Shown here piece by piece: positions 16,578-24,711 of a stretch of DNA of 64,000 nucleotides. The position numbers and the translations under genes were made by a program. The notes under the pieces are model-generated. The model was given only the letters and a program-made list of their open reading frames with translations. It was not told where the DNA came from and searched no databases. The stretch covers positions 62,001 to 126,000 of the forward strand of contig JAGLXL010000001.1 of the NCBI GenBank assembly GCA_023132895.1, read 5' to 3'. The DNA comes from Nanobdellota archaeon (GTDB taxonomy: Archaea; Nanobdellota; Nanobdellia; Woesearchaeales; JAGLXL01). How positions within the stretch are numbered: position 1 is the first letter of the stretch; every line of letters starts with the position of its first letter.

Positions 16578-18701
16578 TTATTTTTTTCGTTTGACTGTTG
16601 AGTAAAATGTGGTAACCTTTCTTTGGTCATAACCTAACGGTTCTAAAGGATCAGTTCTGATAGGCCTACCTAGAATACCAGCTTTTTCTGCTTTTTTGAT
16701 TTCTTCAACAGCTTCTTGTTTATTGTAGCCCTGGCCAGCCAAGTAATTTATTATAGCTGTAGGAGTAATAATTTTGATATCTTTGGCAGAAGCTGGTTTT
16801 GATTTTCTTGGAGATTTCTTGGTTGGGGCTGGTGAAGGAGCTGGATCAGAAAAATTATAAAATTCATTAGGGACCTGACCATCAAAATATTCTTTGACTC
16901 TTCTTTCTAATTGTTTTGAAGATAATTTTAAGAAGAAATCTTTTTCAGTATAATGTTCGTTCATGAGGGTAGCAGCTCTTTTTATGGCAGAGACAGGAAT
17001 TTGATAACGAGTGCGGTTTCCTTGTTGGACTGGTTCTAAATCGTCACCTAATTCTCTTTTCAAATAATCAGTGCAGCTAAGACGAAATCTGTTAGGTGGG
17101 TCTCCATCAGTAAACCAACGCCGGAATTCACTAAAAGGAATATTGTTGTTTTGAGGTGTTTGAGATTTTTTTGAAGATTTCTTTTTTGGTGCTGGTGAAG
17201 CTGGAACCTGATAACTGATATCTAAGAGCGCACTCTGCACATCTACTAATGTCAAACTGCTAAAATAACTAGAACCTGGAAATCTTTTTTGAAGTGCAGC
17301 ATAAGCTTCAGCTATATTTTCTAAATTAATAAAACGGCGCTTGCCCTTGCCTTTGCCAGTTGACTCAGCAAGCCCTTGTTTTTCTAAGTAAGCTCCTTTA
17401 TCCCGGTAGAAATTATAAGAAAGATCATCTTTAAAGACTAAACGAAGGAAAGGAGAGATAAGCATTTTGGATGATGATTTGTTATTTGGTGATGGATCTG
17501 GCGTCTCTTGAGTTTCAAAATATTGTTTAATTTTATTTTCCAGCTGCGGTGTGGTTAGTCTTTTAATCCAAGGTTTATCTTGATATTTGTCCCAAGCTGC
17601 CTGATAAACAGCAAGAGCATCCTTTTCTGAAATGGCTTTGCCTTGTTTTCCATCGCTTCTAGAAAATAGACTAAATCTTCTGTTTAAGAAAGGAGTCAAG
17701 GTAGCATATTCAAAATGATTTGGTTTATCTACATGTTTAGTAACAAAAAATTTGTAAAAATCAGTAGCAGGCATGGTTCTATCTGAAGATGTTTTACCGG
17801 GAAATTTTCCTGAAGGTTTTTTATCACGAGATGATTTTTGGGAAAATTTTTCTTCTAAAGGAAAGGCGTGTGTTTTGAGGAAAGTGTTGATTTCGCTTTC
17901 TGAAGGAGTTTTGAAGTATCTCATCTGTGTTGATGAAGATGAAGAAACTAGAGTATATTTTTGGCAAAGTCCTGCGATGTACTCCCTGGCTTTGTCGACA
18001 GGAAGATGGTGGTCATTATGATGAGCTGAAACAACATCATCACTGAATTCTTTTTTCAAGAAATTGCTAAAAGTTTGTTGGGCAGCACGATGATCACCTT
18101 TATTGGGAACTAAAAACCTGAGAATGTCTGAATTTTTGATGTATTTGTCGCCATCAGCTGTTGGAGTTGGTGCACCTGTGTCTTCAACTTTTCCTAAAAC
18201 AGTGAATTCTACATCAAGGATTGATGCTTCTTCTTGCGGTGCTGGAAGAAGGAATTGTCCAAAGCCATTAGTATGGTCTAAATCCTGAGATTCTTCAATT
18301 AATTTGTCAAGGTCTAGGCCGCTATTTTGGCAGGGTTCACCCCAAACTATTTTGATAGACCTGATAGCATCGTGCTTGTTCGCATAAGAAAGGAAAGGAA
18401 TTGCTTGTTCTACTTCAGCAGCGATGCGGTTATCTTTTTTGCGGTCGGTCAGTTCTTCGTCTCTTTCAATGGCTCTTAATCTTTCGACAAGTGTTGGAAA
18501 GACTCCTTCAACAATTTTTTGGCTAGCTTCTCCTAATGCCTGGGTTTGTTTTCGTCTTAAGGCTTCCAGCTCTCTTTGTTTTTCGTCTAATTCTTTCTGT
18601 AGTCTTTCTGCTTCTTCTTGGTGTTCTTCTTTTATTCCTTCTTTTCTTTCTTTAAGCTGCGCTTCTAATTCAGAAATGAGACTCTTTTTCTTTTTAGCCA
18701 T
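16578..18701 (-). CDS. 707-residue basic multi-module protein upstream of the sigma factor
   Basis: Layout: Lys start and K/E/Q coiled coil (5-60); a mixed domain with VERLRAIERDEELTDR (70-175); then four divergent copies of a ~88-residue module at about 188-285, 308-396, 412-497 and 520-608, each with an FxxF start, a lysine-rich middle and an end like LTTPQLENKIKQYF or LSSKQLERRVKEYF; and a fifth small helical domain at 640-700. Modules are joined by Pro/Ser/Lys linkers (PAPKKKSSKKS, PAPTKKSPRKS). The modules resemble winged-helix folds, so DNA or chromatin binding is likely; no family is recognised. A TATA box at 18725-18735 gives a leaderless start. Confidence 0.65.
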   Translation of the reverse strand: MAKKKKSLISELEAQLKERKEGIKEEHQEEAERLQKELDEKQRELEALRRKQTQALGEASQKIVEGVFPTLVERLRAIERDEELTDRKKDNRIAAEVEQAIPFLSYANKHDAIRSIKIVWGEPCQNSGLDLDKLIEESQDLDHTNGFGQFLLPAPQEEASILDVEFTVLGKVEDTGAPTPTADGDKYIKNSDILRFLVPNKGDHRAAQQTFSNFLKKEFSDDVVSAHHNDHHLPVDKAREYIAGLCQKYTLVSSSSSTQMRYFKTPSESEINTFLKTHAFPLEEKFSQKSSRDKKPSGKFPGKTSSDRTMPATDFYKFFVTKHVDKPNHFEYATLTPFLNRRFSLFSRSDGKQGKAISEKDALAVYQAAWDKYQDKPWIKRLTTPQLENKIKQYFETQETPDPSPNNKSSSKMLISPFLRLVFKDDLSYNFYRDKGAYLEKQGLAESTGKGKGKRRFINLENIAEAYAALQKRFPGSSYFSSLTLVDVQSALLDISYQVPASPAPKKKSSKKSQTPQNNNIPFSEFRRWFTDGDPPNRFRLSCTDYLKRELGDDLEPVQQGNRTRYQIPVSAIKRAATLMNEHYTEKDFFLKLSSKQLERRVKEYFDGQVPNEFYNFSDPAPSPAPTKKSPRKSKPASAKDIKIITPTAIINYLAGQGYNKQEAVEEIKKAEKAGILGRPIRTDPLEPLGYDQRKVTTFYSTVKRKK

Positions 18702-18724
18702 TAAAATTGTGGTTGTGAGATTTT

Positions 18725-18735
18725 ATTTTATAAAG
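18725..18735 (-). promoter_or_regulatory. TATA box for the 707-residue/sigma operon
   Basis: On the minus strand the sequence reads CTTTATAAAAT and ends 24 bases before the ATG at 18701. The spacing fits archaeal leaderless transcription. So the bacterial-type sigma gene appears to be transcribed from an archaeal TBP/TFB promoter. Confidence 0.6.
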
Positions 18736-18838
18736 ATTATGGTTGAGGAAAATAGATATAAGAAAATAGGGTTGAAAATTTTTATTTTAAGTAAAATATA
18801 TAAAGAAAAAGAAGCTTATCTGATTAAAGGGGTGTATA

Positions 18839-20008
18839 ATGTTAAAATTAAACTTAGATCATATTAGAGTTGATATTGATAAGTTTAATACAGACAGGAT
18901 TTCTAAAGAGACGCCAGTATTTGTCAAACATAAGGCAGATTTTAAGTTAATTGACAAGGTGGCTCGGAAGTATAGTAAAGTCAAGAATTTAATTGTGATT
19001 GGCAATGGCGGTTCAATAACTTCTTTTTGGGCGTATTGCAAAGCGCTGAATAAAAGCGAGAAAAAAGTTTTTTTAGTCAGGACCATGGATCCTGATTATT
19101 TGGATGATGTTAAGAAAGAATGTGGGAAGAAGGATTCTTTGGTGATGGTCATCAGTAAATCTGGTTCGACAGTTGGGGTTTTGGAAGCGCTTCTTGCTTT
19201 TGACGGTTACAAAACTTTAGTGATTACTTCTTTAGGCAGTGCTTTGTTTGAAATTGCCAAGAAAAAGAAGTTTGAAGTTGTTTTGCATCCTGATGTTGGA
19301 GGGAGATACTCAGGCACAAGTTTAGTTGCTTATATTCCTGCTCGGATTTTGGGCATTGATGTTCGCAAGGTAGATAAGGGTGCTCGAAGGATGTATAAGA
19401 AATGTTCTGGGAAGTTAGAAAATAATTTGGCATTGCAATTGAGCACTGCTTTGTATTTATTGGATTTCAATGGTTATGATGAGATTTTCATGCCGGTTTA
19501 TTCTCCTCGTTTGGAGGGTTTTGTAAATTTGATTGTGCAGTTGATTCATGAGAGCAGTGGTAAGGAGGGGAAGGGACAAACAATTTTTGGCGGTTTGGGT
19601 CCAGAGACGCAGCATCACACAAACCAAAGATTTTTTGGCGGCAAAAAAAATGTAGTGGGTTTGTTTGTGAAAGTTGATAAGTTTGACAAAGATTTTAAGA
19701 CCAAAGTGGCGGCAGGTTTGAAGAAGATTAATTTAAAAGATGATTTCTTGAATGTTTTGAATAATATTCCTTTGTCAAAAGCTGTTGATTATGAATTTGA
19801 AGGAACTTTTAGAGATGCTGTTCGAAATAAGATTCCAGTTTGTTCTATTGTTCTGGATAAGATTTCAGAAGAGACGATCGGCGAGTTTATGGGTTTGTGG
19901 CATTATATGGCTGTTTATTCTTCTTTATTACGGGGAGTTGACCCTTATGACCAGCCGCAGGTAGAAGCCAGTAAGAGTATTAGTTTTGAATTGAGAAAGC
20001 AGAATTAG
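18839..20008 (+). CDS. pgi: Phosphoglucose isomerase (SIS fold)
   Basis: 389 residues with the two sugar-isomerase domains of PGI: IGNGGSITS and SKSGST bind phosphate, GGRYSGTS is the first family signature, and GPETQHHTNQRF and DQPQVEASK match the C-terminal active-site region. It interconverts glucose-6-phosphate and fructose-6-phosphate. It is shorter than bacterial and eukaryotic PGI (about 430-560) but keeps the catalytic motifs, and is not the cupin-type PGI of many Euryarchaeota. A TATA-like AATATATAAAG lies at about 18795-18805 and AGGGGTG at 18828-18834 is the ribosome site. Confidence 0.88.
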   Translation: MLKLNLDHIRVDIDKFNTDRISKETPVFVKHKADFKLIDKVARKYSKVKNLIVIGNGGSITSFWAYCKALNKSEKKVFLVRTMDPDYLDDVKKECGKKDSLVMVISKSGSTVGVLEALLAFDGYKTLVITSLGSALFEIAKKKKFEVVLHPDVGGRYSGTSLVAYIPARILGIDVRKVDKGARRMYKKCSGKLENNLALQLSTALYLLDFNGYDEIFMPVYSPRLEGFVNLIVQLIHESSGKEGKGQTIFGGLGPETQHHTNQRFFGGKKNVVGLFVKVDKFDKDFKTKVAAGLKKINLKDDFLNVLNNIPLSKAVDYEFEGTFRDAVRNKIPVCSIVLDKISEETIGEFMGLWHYMAVYSSLLRGVDPYDQPQVEASKSISFELRKQN

Positions 20009-20010
20009 GT

Positions 20011-20379
20011 TTATTTTTTTCTATAACCAAATATTTTATTATATTTGTTATGGTCCATAAACTCAAGAATAAAGGCGATTATTTTGACTTCGTCACCAAT
20101 TAGAGTATAAAGTAATCTCCAATAACCAATTAATTCAACTCTAAAAATTTTGTCTGTACCGTATCTTTCTATAGTACTTTTGGAAATGTATTTTCTTGGA
20201 ATCAAATCTCCATAACGATGATCTGCTTTGATATTCTTAATGGCGTTATTGATGGAAGAGAGTAGTTGGGAGTGTGTTGGCTTTTTTCTTGATTTTTTTC
20301 CTTGAGCAACTAATTTTTGTAGTTTTTCATATTCTTTGTAAGCTTCGGCATCGAATTTTATCTCTATTTCTTTCTTCAT
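20011..20379 (-). CDS. RelE/ParE-superfamily toxin
   Basis: 122 residues with a helical N-terminus and a C-terminal strand cluster (YGTDKIFRVELIGYWRLLYT, DEVKIIAFILEFMDHNKY), which match the archaeal RelE/ParE-like fold: Arg and Tyr residues in the core strands and an HxxYNKIF end. RelE relatives cut mRNA on the ribosome; ParE relatives act on gyrase. It overlaps the upstream winged-helix gene by 4 bases, the normal antitoxin-then-toxin order. Confidence 0.75.
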   Translation of the reverse strand: MKKEIEIKFDAEAYKEYEKLQKLVAQGKKSRKKPTHSQLLSSINNAIKNIKADHRYGDLIPRKYISKSTIERYGTDKIFRVELIGYWRLLYTLIGDEVKIIAFILEFMDHNKYNKIFGYRKK

Positions 20380-20657
20380 ACTAAGGTAACTCCTTTTTCA
20401 AGTTTAGACTTGAGTTTGTTACTAATGTCTTCTTTGTAAATCCAGATAATGCCTTCTTTAAGAATAGCTATTTTACCGCTTTGCTCCAAATATTCAAGAA
20501 TAAGATTGAGAGTAGGTCTCATTATTTTTTTGGGAAGCCTTCTATCTATTTCATTTTTAGACAAAGCTTCTTTGGCTTTTTTGATTATTTTTTCTACATT
20601 CAGGATTGTGTCTAATCTTGGATAATGGAGGACTTGCTTTTGCATTTTATTCACCAT
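20376..20657 (-). CDS. Winged-helix antitoxin-like protein
   Basis: 93 residues with a helix-turn-helix and wing (MRPTLNLILEYLEQSGKIAI, EGIIWIYKED) and a flexible C-terminus. It sits directly upstream of the RelE-like gene and overlaps it by 4 bases. It is expected to neutralise the toxin and repress the pair through the palindrome at 20660-20683. Confidence 0.7.
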   Translation of the reverse strand: MVNKMQKQVLHYPRLDTILNVEKIIKKAKEALSKNEIDRRLPKKIMRPTLNLILEYLEQSGKIAILKEGIIWIYKEDISNKLKSKLEKGVTLV

Positions 20658-20659
20658 AT

Positions 20660-20683
20660 AAGTTTATACTATAGTATATACTT
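20660..20683. promoter_or_regulatory. 24-bp palindromic operator next to the toxin-antitoxin pair
   Basis: AAGTTTATACTATAGTATATACTT is written here in halves: AAGTTTATACTA (20660-20671) and TAGTATATACTT (20672-20683). It is self-complementary except at one symmetric position. It begins 2 bases upstream of the antitoxin ATG, and AT-rich TATA-like sequence runs through it to 20697, so a bound antitoxin would block transcription. Confidence 0.6.
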
Positions 20684-20705
20684 ATATTATATATAAACTT
20701 TTCGC

Positions 20706-20926
20706 TTAATTTCTGCCAAAATGGTCTTCGTAACGAATTTGGTCTTTTTCATCAAAACCCCCGTATGAGATTTCTAAAACACGACCAGGACCTATTAATC
20801 TGTGTTTTTGTGGGATTGAAGACTGATTCTAGCATCATTTTTAACAGTAGTGATTTTGACGGTGGATTTTTCATTGTGTGAGAATTGTTCAAATTGGCCC
20901 CAGGGACGAGTTTCTTTGTAATACAT
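20706..20926 (-). pseudogene. Remnant of a mannose-6-phosphate isomerase-type cupin gene
   Basis: Read on the minus strand from 20926, the frame gives MYYKETRPWGQFEQFSHNEK and continues ...VKITTVKNDARISLQSHKN, the start of a type II phosphomannose isomerase/mannose-1-phosphate guanylyltransferase cupin. It hits a stop, and in another frame the end of the same family follows: RLIGPGRVLEISYGG...FDEKDQIRYEDHFGRN. The middle of the cupin is missing. So this is a gene broken by an internal deletion plus a frameshift. Confidence 0.7.
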
Positions 20927-21003
20927 GGATTTAGTTAAGGTTGTTTGTTCTATATAGTTTGTTATAGTAAATATTATATAGATATTCTTTTGATTGATTT
21001 CTG

Positions 21004-22125
21004 ATGGGAAAACAGAATATGAAGCAAACTATTCAGAATCTTCTTGCTCTGGCTGATGTTGAGATTAATGGAAACAGGCCCGGGGATATCCAAGTCCATA
21101 ATCCTAAATTTTATTCAAGAGTCTTAGGAGGAGGTTCTCTGGCTTTAGGAGAATCTTACATGGATGGATGGTGGGACTGCAAAGAACTTGACCAATTCTT
21201 CGACAGAATATTGAGAGCAAATCTAAATAAGAAAGTGTGGGGTTTAAAGAATGTAATTTGGCCTTTTGTTAGAGCTAAAATAATGAATATGCAGAACAAA
21301 TCAAGGTCGCTTAAAGTTGCAAAGCAGCATTATGATTTAGACAATGATTTGTATGAAAATATACTTGATAAGAATATGCAGTATACCTGCGGCTATTGGA
21401 GAAAAGCAAAAAACCTGGATAAAGCGCAAGAAGACAAACTTGATTTAATATGCAGAAAATTAAATTTGAAGAAAGGAGAGAGGGTTCTTGAATTAGGATG
21501 TGGTTTTGGAGGATTTGCCAGGTATGCAGCCAAGAGATATGGATGTCAAGTAACTTGCTATAATATCTCTAAAGAACAAGTTGCTTATGGCAGAAAAATA
21601 TGCCAGGGCCTTCCAGTTGAAATCAGATTACAGGATTACAGAGAAGCCAAGGGAAAATTTGACAAGATTGCAATTATAGGACTATGCGAGCATATCGGCC
21701 GTAAAAATCACAAAAGATTTATGCAATTGGCATACAAATGCTTGAAACCAGGAGGATTGTTTTTATTACATACTATTGGGAGAAATACTATTGGAAAGTC
21801 AATTGACCCTTGGATCAGCAAATATATTTTCCCGCATGGAGAGCTGCCTTCGCCAAAACAAATTTCTGCAGCAGCTGAAGGATTATTTGTACTTGAAGAC
21901 TGGCACAACTTTGGAACAGATTATGATAAAACATTAATGGCCTGGCATGAGAATTTTGAAAAGAATTGGGACAAGCTTAAAGACAATTATGACGAGAGAT
22001 TCAAAAAAGTGTGGAGATATTATCTTCTTTGCTGTGCTGGTGCTTTCAGGGCCAGGAATAATCAGCTTTGGCAGGTGGTGTTCTCCAAAAAAGGGGTCAA
22101 AGGCGGGTATAAGAGCATACGATGA
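21004..22125 (+). CDS. cfa: Cyclopropane-fatty-acyl-phospholipid synthase (SAM-dependent)
   Basis: A full-length bacterial-type Cfa. The N-terminal lipid-binding domain has the family's GSLALGESYMDGWWDC, and the SAM loop is ELGCGFGG (163-170). The active-site residues of E. coli Cfa have counterparts at a constant offset of 10: C129 (MQYTCGYW), E229 (GLCEHIG), H256 (FLLHTIG), Y307 (GTDYDKTLMAW) and C344 (CCAGAFRAR). The enzyme adds a methylene group from SAM across a double bond in a lipid chain. Archaeal lipids are isoprenoid ethers, so the natural substrate here is open. The next gene, a flavin reductase, overlaps by 4 bases. Confidence 0.93.
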   Translation: MGKQNMKQTIQNLLALADVEINGNRPGDIQVHNPKFYSRVLGGGSLALGESYMDGWWDCKELDQFFDRILRANLNKKVWGLKNVIWPFVRAKIMNMQNKSRSLKVAKQHYDLDNDLYENILDKNMQYTCGYWRKAKNLDKAQEDKLDLICRKLNLKKGERVLELGCGFGGFARYAAKRYGCQVTCYNISKEQVAYGRKICQGLPVEIRLQDYREAKGKFDKIAIIGLCEHIGRKNHKRFMQLAYKCLKPGGLFLLHTIGRNTIGKSIDPWISKYIFPHGELPSPKQISAAAEGLFVLEDWHNFGTDYDKTLMAWHENFEKNWDKLKDNYDERFKKVWRYYLLCCAGAFRARNNQLWQVVFSKKGVKGGYKSIR

Positions 22126-23093
22126 TCTATTCAGAAGTCATTATTGTTGGTGGGGGGCCGGCTGGTTCTACATGCGCCTGGAAATTAAAAAAAAATAAAA
22201 TTGACTGTATTATTCTTGATTATGCAAAGTTTCCCAGAACAAAATTATGCGCTGGGTGGATTACGCCTGAAGTTTTTAAGACATTGGAATTAGATGATTA
22301 TCCTCATGGTGTTGTAGCTTTTAATTTGATCAAGGCTTATTTTTTTGGTGTGGGGAAGATGATTAAATCTTGGCAATATTCTATCAGGCGATATGAATTA
22401 GATGACTGGCTGTTGAAACGGTCTGGAGTTAAGGTTTTTGAACATAAAGTTTTGAGCATAAGGAAAAATAAAGGGCATTATATTATTGATGATAAGTATA
22501 AGTGCAAATATTTAGTCGGGGCAGGAGGGACTTACTGTCCGGTTTACAGAACTTTTTTCAAGGATTTAAATCCTAAGTCTAAGAAATCACTGGTCTGCTG
22601 CATGGAACAGGAATTTAAATATGATTATGGGGATAAGGACTGTTATTTATGGTTTTTTGAAAACAAACTTTCTGGTTATGCCTGGTATGTTCCAAAAGGC
22701 AAGGGCTACTTAAATGTTGGAATTGGCGGATTGTTTAATCGTGATGTTAAAAAACAATGGGATTACCTGGTTAAGAAGCTGAGGAAATTATCATTAGTTA
22801 AGGATTTTGATTTTAATCCCAAGGGTTATTTGTATTATATGAGGCAGAATATGACCACAGGCTGTCTTGATAATGCTTTTATTATTGGAGATGCAGCAGG
22901 TTTAGCTACTCAGGATTTAGGAGAAGGTATTGGCCCGGCTGTAGAAAGCGGAATCCTGGCGGCAGATTCGATTATTCAAGGTGATACTTATTCTCTTGAA
23001 TCAATAAAGAAAACGAGTTATCCAAGCATGCTGCCAAAGTTGTTTAGATTTATGAGAAAATTGAATAGATTTAGAAGTTTTGTTCAAATATAA
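22122..23093 (+). CDS. FAD-dependent geranylgeranyl-reductase-family oxidoreductase
   Basis: The N-terminus has the dinucleotide-binding loop GGGPAGSTCAWKL. Later motifs GDAAGLATQDLGEGIGPAVE (FAD-contacting) and YAWYVPKGKGYLNVGIGG match the geranylgeranyl reductase/Lhc family, which reduces isoprenoid double bonds. At 323 residues it is slightly short of the typical 390. Overlap of 4 bases with cfa suggests both act on the same lipid, for example methylation or cyclopropanation then reduction of an unsaturated chain; this is inference. Confidence 0.8.
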   Translation: MIYSEVIIVGGGPAGSTCAWKLKKNKIDCIILDYAKFPRTKLCAGWITPEVFKTLELDDYPHGVVAFNLIKAYFFGVGKMIKSWQYSIRRYELDDWLLKRSGVKVFEHKVLSIRKNKGHYIIDDKYKCKYLVGAGGTYCPVYRTFFKDLNPKSKKSLVCCMEQEFKYDYGDKDCYLWFFENKLSGYAWYVPKGKGYLNVGIGGLFNRDVKKQWDYLVKKLRKLSLVKDFDFNPKGYLYYMRQNMTTGCLDNAFIIGDAAGLATQDLGEGIGPAVESGILAADSIIQGDTYSLESIKKTSYPSMLPKLFRFMRKLNRFRSFVQI

Positions 23094-23107
23094 AAAAAAG
23101 AAAAAAA

Positions 23108-23271
23108 AGCCCCGAGGTGTGGGGCAAAAGGAGGTTTGGGGATTTCTCCCCAGAGGGTTTGTTAAAGGAGGTGTGTTAATATAAATCAACACGCACAAAC
23201 ACGGAGGTAATGTGTTTGTTGTAAAATAAGTAATGGCAACCCCTTATAAATAGGCTATTAAAATTACCTCC
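23108..23271 (+). ncRNA. Candidate structured leader or small RNA with Shine-Dalgarno-like loops
   Basis: Three hairpins lie between the reductase and the next gene: GCCCC 23108-23112 with GGGGC 23120-23124; GGGG 23137-23140 with CCCC 23147-23150; ACAAACAC 23195-23202 with GTGTTTGT 23212-23219. The third loop holds GGAGGTAA (23203-23210), which is perfectly complementary to TTACCTCC at 23264-23271. Two further AAAGGAGGT copies lie near 23127 and 23166. A second TATA-like TTATAAATA lies at about 23244. This could be a terminator plus a regulatory RNA; no known RNA family is recognised. Confidence 0.4.
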
Positions 23272-23302
23272 ATACCAAACGTCTATACTAGATTTGCATA
23301 AT

Positions 23303-23312
23303 CTTTATAAAT
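23303..23312 (+). promoter_or_regulatory. TATA box, leaderless start for 23334
   Basis: CTTTATAAAT starts 31 bases before the ATG at 23334, the spacing expected when transcription begins at or near the start codon. Confidence 0.55.
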
Positions 23313-23333
23313 GGTAAATCTCTAAGTTAAAAA

Positions 23334-24026
23334 ATGGGGTTTCAATTTGTTTTTAGTCCTAAATGGTTCTATGGAATAGATTGCATATTTGAAGGAGTCT
23401 CTGTAATCATTCTGCTTCTTTTAGCTTTATCTACGTATAGATTATATAGATTTACCAAAGACAAGCATCATTTGTATTTTGGAGTTTCTTTTATTGCTTT
23501 GGCTTTGGGATTTGCAGCTAAAATATTGACGAATGTTGAGATTTATTTTCCCCAGGTCTTTTTGAAAACCATTGGGCCAGAAGTTGTTTTTAGCATAACT
23601 GGAGTGGTTTCATCTTCACTAATTTATAGTTTAGGGTTCTTTTTCTATAAATTGTTTTTAGTTTGGGGTTTTTTAGGCTTGATCTTTATTATCACGCATT
23701 CAAAAGAATACAGATGGATACCTTTGACTGTTTATTTTGCTTTTATTATTGCTTTGTTTAGCACAGTAGCTAATCACATTTTCTTTATCACAACTTCAAT
23801 CTTATTAGTGTATATTGTTTATTATCTGTATAAAAATTACAAAAAGAAGAAGAAAAACAGGATTGCGCCATTGTTGACATTTTTAAGTTTCCTGATTATC
23901 TTGATTTCAAGCATAACCTTTATATTTATGCTGTTCAGTATATACTTCTATGTGGTAGCTGAGGTTTTACAGCTGATAGGATTCTTGATCCTATTGGTGG
24001 CGTATATTTTATTGATTAAAAAATGA
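23334..24026 (+). CDS. Multi-pass membrane protein, unknown function
   Basis: 230 residues with about six or seven membrane helices and a basic loop near residue 165 (KNYKKKKKNR). The leaderless start is fixed by the TATA box at 23303-23312. Proteins of this layout are frequently paired with a small winged-helix protein in related archaea, as here (4-base overlap with 24023), which may make a membrane sensor/regulator pair; inference. Confidence 0.6.
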   Translation: MGFQFVFSPKWFYGIDCIFEGVSVIILLLLALSTYRLYRFTKDKHHLYFGVSFIALALGFAAKILTNVEIYFPQVFLKTIGPEVVFSITGVVSSSLIYSLGFFFYKLFLVWGFLGLIFIITHSKEYRWIPLTVYFAFIIALFSTVANHIFFITTSILLVYIVYYLYKNYKKKKKNRIAPLLTFLSFLIILISSITFIFMLFSIYFYVVAEVLQLIGFLILLVAYILLIKK

Positions 24027-24295
24027 GCAAAAGGAGAACGAGGATGGATATCATCAGTGATATACTGGTGGCTATCCAACGGAAGGGGGGAATTATCAAG
24101 CCGACACACTTACTTTACAAGGCTAATCTCTCACATAAATTAATGAATTCTTATTTAGAAGAGTTGTTAGATAAGGAGTTGATTGGCAAGGTTGAGAAAA
24201 GCAACCACCAATATATTATAATTAAAGATCAAGGTTTAGAGTTCTTAGAGAAATTCAATAAGTTGCGTGAGTTCCAGGATGCTTTTGGGTTGTAA
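24023..24295 (+). CDS. Winged-helix DNA-binding protein
   Basis: 90 residues forming one winged helix: RRTRMDIISDILVAIQRKGG, then KPTHLLYKANLSHKLMNSYL (turn and recognition helix) and a wing QYIIIKDQGLEFLEKF. This is the archaeal HTH_45-like type. It overlaps the membrane-protein gene by 4 bases and is likely its regulator. Confidence 0.75.
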   Translation: MSKRRTRMDIISDILVAIQRKGGIIKPTHLLYKANLSHKLMNSYLEELLDKELIGKVEKSNHQYIIIKDQGLEFLEKFNKLREFQDAFGL

Positions 24296-24297
24296 AG

Positions 24298-24663
24298 ATG
24301 GAGATTACAGGGATTGATGAGATTAGAAAGCGTTCTTTTAATGTTCGTTACGGTGAAAAAAATGATCCTTTAAAAGTAGCTGCTCAACTGGCGAATGATT
24401 ACCATGAATTTTTTAATCAAAATACTAGTTTTGATGGAGATACTTTTTTAGATGAAAATTCAGAAGAACTATGTTTAACTGTTAAGGTGACAGACGGCTG
24501 TCCAGATGAGGAAAGAGGATGTTTATTAGATTTTATTGAGGTGATGTTTCCAAAAGGTGTTGGTGACCCTAGTGAATTTAGAATCAGACAAAACCAAAGA
24601 TGGAGCGATGATAATCGTTTTTTAGAGTTTCATTGTGAGTTGATGGATAAGTACATGGAATAA
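24298..24663 (+). CDS. Acidic protein of unknown function
   Basis: 121 residues, acidic, mixed alpha/beta, with DGCPDEERGCLLDFIEVMFP as its most distinctive stretch (two Cys 7 apart). No family recognised. It begins 2 bases after the winged-helix gene stop, so it belongs to the same operon. Confidence 0.5.
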   Translation: MEITGIDEIRKRSFNVRYGEKNDPLKVAAQLANDYHEFFNQNTSFDGDTFLDENSEELCLTVKVTDGCPDEERGCLLDFIEVMFPKGVGDPSEFRIRQNQRWSDDNRFLEFHCELMDKYME

Positions 24664-24711
24664 TTCTTTTTCTTAATAAAATTTAAATAAATTGACTATT
24701 TAGTTCAAATT

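Noticed and set aside
14246-18701. Sigma region as bacterial contamination joined to the contig
   Set aside because: Base composition looks like the neighbours, an archaeal TATA box drives the pair, and hairpin repeats of this genome flank the genes; read mapping could still decide.
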